Origin: Phoronis australis
Lineage: Eukaryota; Phoronida; Phoronidae
Assembly (NCBI GenBank): GCA_002633005.1
Contig: NMRA01000084.1
Span: 234,320-298,319 of the forward strand
DNA: 64,000 nucleotides
Direction of reading: 5' to 3'
The notes beneath the pieces are model-generated. The model saw only the letters and a list, made by a program, of their open reading frames with translations. It did not search any database and was not told the origin of the DNA. Of this stretch, positions 32,970 through 45,700 are shown piece after piece. A program made the translations under genes and the position numbers. The stretch's first letter is position 1. Every line of letters begins with the position of its first letter.

Positions 32970-33075
32970 CCTTAGATCTGTGTTCGTTTCGTATCAATAT
33001 GAGACGGCGTTCGAAAAATAATAGCAATGGCTACGGAGTGCTACAGTTTTTCCGATTTTAAAAAGAAGCGCCATT
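32970..33075 (-). other. PBK: Probable PBK 5' UTR exon and proximal promoter
   Basis: A near-ideal donor, AAGG/GTAAGTATG, lies at 32970/32969 about 945 bp upstream of the first coding exon; a 61-base assembly gap lies between. The 60 bases before the donor contain no ATG, as suits a 5' UTR. Just upstream are TTCGAA (33010-33015, a form of the CHR cell-cycle motif), GGCGC and TTTCCGC-like E2F-type motifs. Exon limits and the promoter role are inferred; only the donor is clear. Confidence 0.45.
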
Positions 33076-33209
33076 TGCGGAAACGGAAATCGCTTACACA
33101 AATACAAACACGAGAGGGCACTGTGGCACAGGCGTGTGCGACTGACAGCACCGAGTAAGTACTCGGGGAGGCACTCATTTGTACTAACAAAAGTGAAACT
33201 AAGATCAGT

Positions 33210-33445
33210 CAGAGGCGGATCTACAGGGGGGTTCAGGGGGTTTAAAGCCCCCCCTCGGGACAGGATCAAAAATAAAAACTGGAAAAAATATCGCCAGAAA
33301 AACGAAATTAGCTACTAAAAATCCCAAAAAATCTTACACGGGAGGAGGGAAACCCTCTCGCGACCTTCCTTCTCCTCGGCGCTACGAGCCTCGGATTCTT
33401 TCGAATCCTAAACCCCCCCTTACTGAAATCGTAGATCTGCCACTG
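33210..33445. mobile_element. 236-bp hAT-like MITE
   Basis: The left end CAGAGGCGGATCTACAGGGG and the right end GTAGATCTGCCACTG are inverted repeats (CAGWGGCRGATCTAC). ATCAGT stands directly on both sides (33204-33209 and 33446-33451) as a target duplication. The interior is C/G-run rich with no coding capacity. Confidence 0.7.
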
Positions 33446-34829
33446 ATCAGTCTGACATTTATATGAATGTATCAGGATTTATCTCGTACGGTGGTTAGGG
33501 CGCGTTGTCTCAATGCGAATGCATCAAATAGCAGCCGACTAATATTTGAAATTCATTTGCCCGCGAACCGGCGTAGGCGCCAGTTGCCGCACTTGGCTGC
33601 CCTGAGCGGCCTGATTCACCTCATCACAATAGTATGTAAATCTACCCTGTAGGCCTATAGTTATTGTGTTGTAATCAGTATAATCTGGTTACAACAGAAT
33701 CTCATAATTACATAAAAAATTCAAAAGTCCCTTGACTTTTGCCGCCGGAGCTGACTGGCAGTCGGCGCGTCCCCTCCGGGTAATGAGTCGAGTTAGTCCT
33801 AGGCGTTGGCAGGCGACTCAGGTAGGCCAGCTGAGCCATTTGCAAGACTTATATGTTACGCTTTGGAAAAAATCAAGAAAATGATGCATGTGCTTTTCAC
33901 TTGTGTGAAAATACGCGAATTGTGGATTATTGAAGTAGATCTGAGCTAATGAAGTGGAAAGGTAATAGCTTGCACTACTGTCTCAACAGTGGTTCTTATT
34001 AGTACCCCGCCCAATTTGGTTTTCCTTTTGCAGAGATACAGCCTGCAACTCTGGAGAGTAGTTTTAACTTGGTACATAAATATTACAAAATGACTAAAAG
34101 GTTAACTTTTTTTTAACTTCACAAAGGGCCATTTCCCAAAGGAATGATATGTTTCATATTGGTTTCCGTTATTTAATTTCTAATGCTTCTGCCCGTTTGT
34201 TTATTTTTTCTTCATACCGAGAACGGGTTGAAAACTTTTTATCCAAGTGTTAAACTTGAAGTACTAAAACAGAGATAGATTTTTATCGCCAGCGAATTAG
34301 TTAAGTTCATTTTAATCCCATTTCTGAACTTTCCACATTACAGGTACAGCTAAACATTTCACGTGTCATTAAAGTTTAATCTTTGTTAGAACTCAAATCA
34401 TAAAATATATACAAACATAGTGATAACCAAACTGAAGATTTGGAATCTCTGGACAATTTCGATGGCACTGACTATATAACTATCCTAGATCTTTGTCAGT
34501 AAATTGGGCACAAGTTAAGTACAACTGTTTCCTGATGAAAAATCTGATTAAATGAGATTGAAAGAATATTAAAAATGAATCCATGTGATATTGTTAACTC
34601 TGAACAGCGTTTGTACGCGCGGTAGTTTATCTTCAATCGTACCCAATGGTTGTAGTTTTTAGATTATTAGTTCATCAATTTTTAAAAATCGAAAACCGTA
34701 CTTGGTTGCCTTTTTCCAACTGAATACCGCCGCGGTGTTCGTTTTTAACGAAAATCAGTGGTTAATGCATTTTGTAAATTCGTCATTAGATGTTTAATGC
34801 AGTTTATGGTCGGGTAATTACACTTAATT

Positions 34830-35780
34830 GGGTCTTCCTCGCATTGGGCAGTGCGGTCATCACAACTGTACCTGGCTCCGGCGCCGCGTTCTCTTTGATC
34901 CTGGTAAAAGCTGCTCAGAAGGACGAGCGGTGAACTTAATTCCCGCATATCTTTAGAAATGCGTGACTTCCTTGCAAGCGTATTCACGGTATGATCAGTG
35001 GCCCAGTCACCGTGAACCGTAACGGTTGAACGCCTGGTCCCGAGGGTGCCTGCCGCGACTGAGTCTGCGGGGTCCCTGGCTGGTCGGGCCTGAAGGTTTT
35101 ACACTGTCTTTCTTTCAAAATCCCTTGCTTGAACACGCGGGAAGCCCAGTTGAGGCAACCGATACATAGGGTGTCCAGACTAGGCTCACATTGAGTAGGA
35201 CACAGAACTGAGTTCAAAAAATGAATTCACACGGACCCCCAACCCGCCTGGGCCGAGTAGCTTCCGCTGCGCCGGCTCGCCGGGCGACCCACTGGCCGTG
35301 CTGTACACGGCAACTCGTCGGTTTTGAAAGTGGGTGCGTGGGTCATCACGTTGCGCGGCGAACGGAAAACAAAGCGACTCAATGAAAACTTATAGCGCAA
35401 AAATACCCGGCGTAGAAAAATTACTTCGGCACTGTAACGAAGGCCGGAAATTGAAATCTTCCCCATGTTCCGAGTAATGAGACTTAATATGCGTTTCATT
35501 TGATTGAAAGACTTTTTGGTAATTGCGATGGATCGTCGTTATGTAAAAAAATCACGAAAACACGGCAGTTTCGGCTGTTGTTAAATCGCTTGACTGCAAC
35601 CAGCCCCACCATTGGCTCCCATAAATCCAGTAGGCCTACCCAAGCCCGCGGGGAAATGTTAGACTTCCGGAAACGATGAAGCCCGCTTTTTAGTCTCCTG
35701 CACAGACCCACGAGATAAGTTATCCGTGACGTCATCTTGTGAGGCCCGGGAACCAGGTTAGCCCGCTGTTCAACGGTTTA
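34830..35780. other. GC- and CpG-richer stretch, no gene recognised
   Basis: Compared with its AT-rich surroundings, this interval is rich in CG dinucleotides (for example 35030-35100 and 35230-35300). Several open frames on the - strand have no family resemblance. It could be an unannotated promoter region or an old GC-rich repeat; I cannot decide. Confidence 0.35.
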
Positions 35781-37785
35781 GCGCACAGTAACTGGAATTC
35801 AGGTATCATCTACCGATAGCAGCAAATTTGCCGCAGCTGGTTAAATGGGGGTTAGTTGGTTGACGGACTATTTTTGCCTTTGCCATGCAATCACGGAATA
35901 ATTGTTCTGCTGCGCAATATTGGAAATGTAGTTTTTTAATTTGATAAAAGGCGGCACTACATTCAACCATCTCCAAGATACCTACACACGCTGAACAGGT
36001 GCAGCTAACAATGGCCAGTTAATTACAAACTGCCTCGCTTATTTTCAAAAGACGATACCCGTGGGCCAATTCTCGCACCTTTGAAGACGACGGTTGTGTA
36101 ACCCTGATACATTATGATCTGACATAATGCCGCACCAAATTGTGTAAAGGGCTACTCAGACAAATTCCTGTTTCGTGTGGTGGCTATGATGAAAAATTCC
36201 AGGCGGCGAGGAGACGTACAGAACGCGAAAGCTGTAGGAAGATGTTGTTTTGATATTGAATTCACATAGTAACCCGCATTAATCACCTTAAACAATTCAG
36301 CAACAAGAACCCTGTTCTTTCCTAGCTGTATAAAACATTCAATGATAATAAATTGTTTTCTAGCATTGAACTGAACTTATCAATGACATTGGCAATTCTA
36401 ACACCAAGATTGAACACATTGGATGAGTATACATTGTCTTATAGACAAAATGATTTTTGCATGTTTTGCTGGTCCCAACGACGGTTACTGCCCAATATGA
36501 TGTTTGAGAATACGAGCGCTCGACCATAGTGGTACAGTATTTATGATTCAAAATTTGATGTTTTCAATCGGCATTAATTTCAAAACGTTTAAAATAACGT
36601 TTCATTAGGAGTGACATCGAAGGTGAAACGAAGATAATGTAATATGAACACAAGAGATTATTTTGCTGCATCTGAGTTATCCTTAAAGAATTTGGGGTAC
36701 ATGCAAACCGAATAGTACACTATTTAGTATATGTTCAATGTTGACTAATGACGCCTGCTGGCACGCCAAGTTTCGTGGACAAATACTACTGTGTGCTTGG
36801 AGCTATTCATCAGCCTGAACAAGTTCTGTCTGTTCACTCTTTCTTCCGGCTTAATCATTGCAGAACTCGAATACGCGGACTGCGCCGTGCATGGTAAGCG
36901 CATTTGGAGGCCGCCTCTAAAGACACCACCAAAATTAGCATCTCCTCCCGGTGTCGTCTGTACGGCGAATTCAAAAACTGAGTGACCCCCCCCCATTTGC
37001 AGCATCCTAGATCCCCAATGAAAGTAAAATGGGCCTCTATTTGGAAATTGTCCGAATATCGCCCGCCCATTGATCTAATATTGGAGCCGAAATAAGCATT
37101 AATCTGCAGTTTGTTGGAGTTTGCAAAACGAACATGAACAGCGAGTGTCAACAAAGCTTTGTATGGAGATAATGCAATGTGCAAAACGTTAACGTTTTCC
37201 TGTTGTAGTTTATGGCAGTGTGTTTGTAGCTTCTGGCAATGCATATCGGACAAAATCAAAGCTGCGTTACCCCCAGTTTAGGGGGCTTAAAACGAAATCG
37301 CCGGACCTTTAAATCGGGAAAATCGCGCTCATAATATCCCTTGCCATGATCGACATGATTCGATATCCGTTACCAAAAACATTGAAGCCATCAACCATTC
37401 GAGAAAAAGTTTGTTTTTTTCGGATATTGGTCAACCCTAAGATTGCGAATTCGAAATTGCCACATGAACGCATTGTTTGTGACTTGAGTCGGTAAGAATG
37501 GACTCCTATTACGACAAAGAATATGTTGGATGCGATTTAAAGAGAGTAAAAGGCTTTTCGTTTTCAGCCTGAACAGAGAGGACACCAAACCGCAGCGAGA
37601 CAGCTTGTTGCTATGGCCACTTAATCCAACTCATCTCGTTTCTTACTCACGTTATTTCCGAGATCAGGCCCCGGACCAGGCCCACTAAGTTGTTTGCTAC
37701 AGCGGGTTAGTTACTGTACTTTACGACACTCAGAAGAATCCCAAATGATTCCAATGCAAACGATTATACACTAAGTCAAACAAAA

Positions 37786-38042
37786 ATGCGCGCACCCAGT
37801 GGGGAGGGGGCAGGGGGCTCGAAGGAGCCCCCCCATTTGGCGAAGTGGGCAAAAAGGTCCGCCCCTGAGAGACAAAATGTCCGAGGAAATGGGAAAAAAG
37901 TCTAGTAAATAAGCGCATTCGTGCAATTCACAATAGTGCTCCCGTTTTTTTTTTAATCCGCCAGCTCTTTTGTCAGCAAAAGGTCCATGGTCCATAACGT
38001 CAGGAATTCGAGCCCCCCATTTCGAATGCTGGGTGCGCGCAT
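37786..38042. mobile_element. 257-bp MITE with 13-bp inverted ends (copy 2)
   Basis: It has the same ATGCGCGCACCCA / TGGGTGCGCGCAT ends as 3807-4026, with the interior in opposite orientation (GGGGGCTCGAAGGAGCC, CATTTGGCGAAGTGGGC). Flanks AAACAAAA and GAACAAAG match at 6 of 8 bases, a possible worn 8-bp target duplication. Confidence 0.75.
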
Positions 38043-38728
38043 GAACAAAGAATACGAAGGCAGTGCTTCGGAGTGTTTGTAAGTCCGTCTGTAAAGAAAG
38101 TTGGTGCTTTCAAAATCAGAACTGTGGTTTGCCATCAGTTTTAAAGGGACGTTATTGATCTTACGACTGGTCGTACGATTTAAAAAGCCAGGGTTTTTAG
38201 CTGGCCACGTACGACCGAAAAGAGCATTTTTGTGGGATCATTGTTCGTCCGGACGGCTGCTCGAAGGTTTCAGTTAAATTAGAGTTCCCAACAAAATGAC
38301 GGTTTTGTGTTTTTTTGTGATTTCATCAAAAATTGCCAACAGTCGCCGCTGTGTGCTAGAACGCTCGTCGCCGTAAAGGCCGGTTTTTCTTAACCTGGAT
38401 TATGTAGGGCTCTAGGCTTATGTCCAAATTTGGCTAACTACAGAATATCATATATCAGAAATGGCCGATCGGATTCTTATGGAGCTTTTAGTTCCTGTTC
38501 TGTTCTCCAAGACACTTTTGGGATGAAATCATCCGCTTTTGCATGAGGGTCGATCAAAAATGGGACTTGTGTTGTTTATGATAAAAGTCAGTGAAGTTAT
38601 TGAAATGATAGTTTAGAAAACTGTAACAGACGATTTTTGAGCCGGATTTCGACATGAGAGTGTTTATGGCAAAAGAAATGTGGTCATTTTGTTGATATCT
38701 TATGAACCTACCTTTCATTTAAAATGAA

Positions 38729-38811
38729 ACGGGACTGCCTACATGTCTCTTTATTAAAATTTAACTAAAATTTTTAGTTAAATTTTAATAAAGAGACATA
38801 GGCAGTCCCGT
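38729..38811. repeat. 83-bp near-perfect palindrome
   Basis: About 40-base arms: ACGGGACTGCCTACATGTCT and following bases pair with the right arm ending GGCAGTCCCGT. The only irregularity is a two-base bulge (CA) in the left arm, and almost no loop separates the arms. It would extrude as a long hairpin. Confidence 0.9.
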
Positions 38812-39667
38812 GACCTAAATCATGACAGATTGGTATAAAGTCCATACATTCTTCTGGCCTTCTACTTTCAGAAAATATTTACATTCACTGAGTTCAAATC
38901 AGTACTTGCGTTACATTTGGCTGAATGCTCAGACTTATCGCCAGCCTGCCATTCGATTGAGGTTTAGTTCTGCCAGCAGAACGTTAGCATATGCGACTGA
39001 GGGATGTTCCTGGTCTGATTACCTACTAAGGCTGATTTCAGAAAACCCCATTTCTCGTCAGTGATGACCCTTTAACTTACGGTACCAACGGTACCGTATA
39101 CCCAACAAACTGTACACATTGGTCCATAAATGACCATGTCACGTGTTCATTTGAGAGAGCCCCCTTACATGTACTCCCGGAATTGCTGTTGAAGTATTAG
39201 AAAGGCTCTGGTGTTTACTACAAGAAATTCCTGGTACCCATGCTTCCATTGTCGGTGCGTGGGGCACTTAAGCGCTCAGTAAGAAAGTACCTCAGTTAAG
39301 AAATAAAAAGCCTTCGCTACAACTCTCTCGGCCGTACTCTTTCACAAAGTAGACCACGTGTTTGAGGTGAAAGTTTTCCCCACACCTGCAGACGATCATC
39401 TAACTTCAAGCTGTGGTCACAGTTACCGTTTTGAAACTTGTTTCTAATATTAATAGCTGAAAGTTTATGATTTATGAGCAGTCGTCAGGTGGCGACAGCG
39501 TCTTGTCGATCAGTCGGCCCACGTAATACGCTATAGTGTTGGCTTGCGAAGGACATGTAAACGTAGGACGACATCGATAAATAATCATAAAACTAAACAT
39601 TGTGGATTTTAACCCTGTAAAAGTATATATTTCCTTAAAGAACCAAGCCTGTAGAAATCGATTTTGA

Positions 39668-39817
39668 CTTTTTACCAAGCTCACATAAACTGGGTCACGA
39701 TACCATGTTTTTACCAAGCTCCACGGTACCATATTTTTACCAAGCTCACATGAATTGGGTCACGTTACCATGTTTTTACCAAACTCACATAAAATTGAGT
39801 CACGTTACCATGTTTTT
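39668..39817. repeat. Short tandem repeat, about four units
   Basis: Units of TTTTTACCAAGCTCACAT plus GGGTCACG and ACCATG recur at 39671, 39711, 39738 and 39775 with variable length. It sits at the left edge of the dispersed repeat copy that follows. Confidence 0.75.
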
Positions 39818-39819
39818 TC

Positions 39820-40200
39820 AGTGAAAGTTAACAAAAAGAAAACAAATCGATTGCAGAACAACGGTATCAATAACATGACCAAATTTAGCTCGATAAAAGT
39901 TTTCAAGATGAAATCTTAAGAAGTTTGATACTGTTTTCTAAATTATCATTTAATTTCATCTGATACAACTTTTGATTTTTTCTAAAAAATCACAAAAGTC
40001 TTATTTTTTGATAACCCCTCAGGCAAAAGTGGAAAATTTTAAAAACAATTCTTATCAGATTTTTGGAGAACAGTGCATACACGTACATGTACGGTACGGC
40101 GTCTGAAAGTTTCATACGAATCCGATCAACCATTTCTGAGACATGATGTTCCAAAATTTGCCAAATTTGGTCATTTATTTTTCGAAGGTCCTACACATTA
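39820..40200 (+). repeat. Dispersed repeat A, copy 1
   Basis: It aligns by eye with 48560-48900: AACGGTATCAATAACATGAC, TTTTGGAGAACAGTGCA, GATCAACCATTTCTGAGACA and GGTCCTACA occur in the same order. Diverged and non-coding. Confidence 0.7.
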
Positions 40201-40329
40201 ATGAGGGCAGAGGGCACTAATATTTTTAATATTAAAATGATGATACCTGTGCTAAATATCCTGCCACGTTGAGGGTTACGACCTTAAACATTAAAAAAAA
40301 ATGTTCCTGGATTAACTAAGAGGTCTTAC

Positions 40330-42399
40330 AAGGGTAAGTTCGCTCTAATTACAAACACTCATAATGGAAGTGAAATTCGTTATTCAGTGTTTCAGTCCAA
40401 TCACAACAACTGAACGACAATGAACACCGACATGACTGAAGTGTTTGATTCAGTGTCGACGGTTAAAGTGTAGAGATCAAAACAGAAGCGGTTCCTGGAA
40501 TCTTGGCATCATATTGTCGAAGATTTTATGAATTAACCGACGTACAATGAACTATTCGTAAACGAAGCACAAGAATTTGCCATTTACCAGACACTCATTG
40601 ATTGACCCCGTTTCATCAATTTTGAAACAATTTAAACAGCTCATTATATTTCACATCGCTTTAATTAGTAATAATGACTCAAACAATACTTATTTAAAGC
40701 TGGGTCTAAGGTAGCAAGTGTCAATATTCATGAGTGCCCGAATTACTCACGTTCCATCAAATAACATGTTCACTATCGTATGAATCCGCAAAATACATGT
40801 ATTCATTCATTTTCTGAATCATCCACGCCAGAAGCTGTTAGAACCCGTGCCTTTCATAGCATCGTTCAGAGTCACGTGACCTTTGCTTTACAGAGAATTA
40901 TTTGTTTGCTTTAAACACGAGTTTTGAAGCAACTGAATGACAAGAAAGGTTACGTTTTAGCCAAACATTTGGAATTTTCAAACGCATTATTTCTGAACAT
41001 TATCTGGTACACTACAAAACCTTCAATTCGACTATGGTTTTATAGTTTGAATAAATGACGTTCGCCTCATTCCTTCCAGGTATAAGCCTAGTTTGCATTC
41101 TGTCGGCGTGTACAAAAGCAATTACATGAAATTAATATATAGCGTTCACAAAACGTGTTGTATGATAACATCTCGTCAATTTTTAGCAAAAAAATGTCGA
41201 AGCGATGTTCATTTTCTAACCACTACACCTCAGAGTACCACACTAACAATATACATGTTCCTAGTTCAATCCCAGCTTGGGCCAAGAAAAAATAAAAATG
41301 AGCCCATCATTGACCACCTTGAGTGTACCATACACCTGTGCTCATTCTTTTAATAATGATTAACACCTGAAGATGGTCGGAGAAGTGGGTGACGTTATGC
41401 CATAGCGGTGTTAGGAAGATAAAAATCTCTAACAAAGCGGCGGGCTGAGAATGTCGAGGTCGTGAGCTATGGGCTAATATAAGAAAAATGATTTCTTGTC
41501 AATTGTAAGGATTCATATACTTTTTATGGGTGATTCAGGTACATAGAGTTTAATGATCTGGGCTGGGTTGCGTAAAGCGTCAAAACGTATCCGCTGGATA
41601 ATTTTGAATGTTGCATGGCGTTAAATAGAGCAAGGTGGCGCGTGATAATGCGACGTTACTGTTGCTACTCAGTGGGTAACTTTTAAGCAACAAGACACTG
41701 GTGTGTAGTTCTTTTTCATTTTTTTTTGACGAAGCGTTTGCGATAGGACACCTTCAAACTGATTACAATTATACACACGGATGCATTGAATTGACAGAAA
41801 TATCTCATCCTGAAACCCAAAACGCCCGTCACTCTACGCAAGCACAAGCGATTAGAAAAGCATGTTCATACTCCATCTTTTAGTGAATAAAACAAGGATC
41901 TGGCTTCATCAATAACCAGTTAATCGGCACTTACAGTTTCGTGCACCACTCGGTCTTTGTATCATGTTCCCAGTACAATTAATATCATCCTAGAAATTAT
42001 ACTTGTATCAAATAAAAAGACCAGTTTTCATTAGAATTAGCTGCTAATTGAACTAAGTATCGTTTCCTATTAAGTCAGGCCGTGCTGTAACGCCAAAGTG
42101 ACTTAGTCTTAATTAACTGGTTCGCTACTGAAGCATACTTTGAGCTAATTGCGGAAGAATTTGGGGAACATCTTGTTAAATGAAGTGTTACGAACGTCCT
42201 TGTGATCTTCACTTATTGCTACGATACTTATTAATTCTGGGGCTTTAATATTTTCATTATTGCTATGAACCACGTTTACTTGTGATATTATCTCATCTAC
42301 TGTAGCTTGTGTCCTATTTCCTTGTACTATCCATTGGAACCACCAGTGTTTGCGGCCACATTACTGTCATACATTATCCGAGTTCAAAGAAACATTTTC
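40330..42399. other. No recognised gene
   Basis: AT-rich intergenic DNA in the gene-poor interval between PBK and Hox1. No exon or transposon end was identified. Confidence 0.5.
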
Positions 42400-42720
42400 G
42401 GTGAGGAAAATGATTTTCTGTGAACTGCCTCAACCCGTATTCGAACATGCACAGACCCCTGCGGTCACAGTTTAACGTTCTTTTGGCGGACCTAAATCCC
42501 AAGGGATAAATGGCAGAATATTTTAAGCGTATTTGTCTGGTTAGTCACCGGCGTTGATTTCAGCGGATATCTGACAGACGTCAGGGAGAATTGGGGATTT
42601 GTAATAAAATCATAAAAACACAGCGCACTTAGGCCTAGTTGTTTTTAGCACTAGTCAAAGCTAATAACTTCTAGAATTCTCTTCACCCGACAATAATACC
42701 AAAATGTTTTGTTCGGCCAT
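42400..42720 (+). repeat. Dispersed repeat B, copy 1
   Basis: It shares GTCACCGG, then AATTGGGGATTTGTAATAAA and a final TTTTGTTCGGCC-like end with 47500-47805. Both copies have the same strand and order. No coding capacity. Confidence 0.6.
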
Positions 42721-45700
42721 GCAGCCGAATCCCTTTAACTAACATTATAGTTCTAATATTATATCAATATTGGTATCATTGTTATTGATGATGTTATCAC
42801 CAATGCTATTGTCGTCGCTGCTTAAGGATTGTAGTCGTGTTGTCACCACATTTTGATATCTCCGTTTGTCATAGTCATTGTCATTATGACAAAATATTGT
42901 TTCTATTGCCACACATTCCCCAGGTTTTACCCAAGGCAAACTGTGTCTTCCAAGCGGAGGAAAACCGAAACACGTGTTGTACGGACGTCACGACACAGTC
43001 TAGCACTATTTAAAAATGATTGATGAATGCAGCTACACAGGTCGGATTTGAATCGCAGCTAATTTCCGTCACTAATTCTGTATTCGTTTTTAAAAAGGAA
43101 TTATGACGTGCTGCACGAGATTGGGCGTGTCCTAAATATAACAACAGCGACCCAGTGAATGTGACAGAGGAAGGCAAGTTTTGACTCGAACGCATACTGC
43201 AGTAATAGAACGAGATGGGGTTAAATTCTCTCAGCCTACGGTAAACTGTATGAAACACTCCTCAGTAATAGAAACAGTGAGTAAAGCCAATGATCTTCAG
43301 AGCTCACATGTTCCGTGTGTTTACCGGGTCCACCTGTGTCTAGAAGGGTTTTGTATACTCGCTACCGAGTTGGGGGATAGAGAAACGTGTTGCTTGAAAT
43401 GCCGCGTTAATGTTTCTGCGATAAGTCCCACGCTCGAAACATTCCACAACAGCCGGGTTATTAAGTTTTCCAAAAGAATACTGACGACGGAATACTTTAC
43501 TTTGGGATAACCGTATAAGTTCTACTGTAGGGAACGGAACTGGCAAATCTGTTAGTGTATATAAATCTGCTACAGCTTCTACAATGTATTATTGTTTTAC
43601 GTCTTGTTAATATGTTAGTCCTTTAATTAGTTTTCGTTATTTTCTTTGTGTTATTGCTCGTTATTATATTTCCACTTCTGAGTTTATATATGCCTAGATA
43701 CAATGATACGTTTTCTGAGCTAATTCTCTATGCCATTATTGTATGGTCTTCCTCTTGTGTTCCAGATAAATTCGACATTTACAAAATAAAAATCCTTTCT
43801 GATGGCATGAACATCCGGTTTTGAACTTGAAATCCCCTCAAACTTATAAAGGAATTGGAATCGCGCTTTCTCTGTCTTGTGGTTTGAATATGCATATTCT
43901 CATTAAATTGTGTATATGCAAGTGAAGAATTAATTTACAAACAATTCGGGGGTCCTGCAGTGTGCCGGAAACCATCCGAGAACCAGTTACGATTACAATC
44001 TTGCGAAAATCTCGTTTTGCGAGACTATTTTCATGTAAATGAGTGCCGTAATATTTCATCGTTACCATATTGAAACAAGGAACCGTTACAGTATACAGAT
44101 TATTTCACTATAAAATAACGATTGCGTAATATTTGGAATTACTAAAGTTTTCAATATGTTCAAATGAAGTGCATAAGTTGTGGTGTTTTCTTTAAACCGC
44201 AGTTTATTTAAACATTGTTTTTCCTGATTATCATGTACACACAATTCTACAAAAAGTCACTAGGTGGCGCTTGCTACAAATTTAAATATTCACGGTTTTA
44301 ATGAGACAGAGCATCTTTAAGGACACTTGTTAAGATCAGAATTTTTCAAAAACCTTTGCAAACCATTGACATGCTGCTTCGGTTTAAAGTAACCACTTAC
44401 AGCTGTGAGAACTTAAAATCCCTTTTGTATTTATGCAACTGAGACCTTTTTCATGGAAAATGTTTACTACTAAGTTTTTAGAAATATCATTGCATTTCAA
44501 TAAGCGATTTCCGTTTGTAGAAATCCCCAAGCACGGCGTAAGCCACTCGGCATGGAATTAGCTGCGGTATCAATTTCATGATATTACATTAAGACTTGTC
44601 TTCGTTTTATTAGCAACAAAAATAATTAGCAATAAGCTTTTGTGATGAAGTAGCATTGAATAACCTTAATTACCATCTGATTCGACATGTGAATACAAAT
44701 TGTAAAAGACAATATTATGCTGCACATAGATTTGAGCCATAGAAAACGCGGAATCATTGACAATCTTTACTGCTAAGGAATGTAAGAGCACTGAATTTGA
44801 ATGTCTCAAGAATATTGTCAGTAAAATGTATGGAACACCCCTGCCTGTCTAAGAATTTGTGCCTACATGAATTAACCAGTAATACGGGGTTTTCACTGTG
44901 GGTGTTTGTGTGTCGATCGTAGTAAACAGTACCACAACAAACGGTCTTCATTGAGTGTTCAGTGCAGATTACTTCGTCAAATGAGTCCGCGTTATTCTGC
45001 GGACGTGTGTATCTTGAGTATCGCTGTCATGGGATTCTCCTTCACGTAATATTGGAAATTGGGTAGTCAACTCAATAAAACGTGTTGAAAACGCAGTGTC
45101 ATGCTTGAGACAAAACGTCTTCCGTTACACCACCTCCTATCCCCCGGCATCCCCTCGTCGCCGCTTGCGCTTTCTATTTGCAAGCGAGACAGTATGACCA
45201 CTGTCACAAAGTGAAAATGTCTACCCCTGACAGGCAATCCGAGAGACCTGGCGTGATCGTCGACTGAATCCCGCAAGTCAAAACTGGAGAAGTGATGGGT
45301 TTCCACATAGCCACGCTACACACAAGTCTGAGGATATGTTTCAACGAGTTTGAAATCTACTTGCTGGTTCATAAATGGGTGAAGGCAGCTGCAAAATTTA
45401 TATGTGTACATATACAGCCACCGACCGTTTCGTTTAATTGCTCTGAAACACATGCCCCTGAATTACAATTGTTTCAGTATTGCCAGCAACTTGTATTGAA
45501 ACGCGGACACCCACCAAAATGTTCGCTTAAACAATAAAGTCCGCTATATATGTGACTGCAGTATAACGAGGTCAATTGTATTTGTAACTAACAATTCCAA
45601 ATAAGCTTATTTTCTACAAATTTTCAACCACAGGTAAAATCAATAGTTACTCCTTTGCTACTGACGTCAGTATCAAAATGCTCACGTGATGCATGTTGTC

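Noticed and set aside
41212-41280. TRNA-like A-box (GGTGTAGTGGTTAG on - strand)
   Set aside because: The only B-box-like sequence nearby is on the other strand, so no tRNA or SINE can be built.
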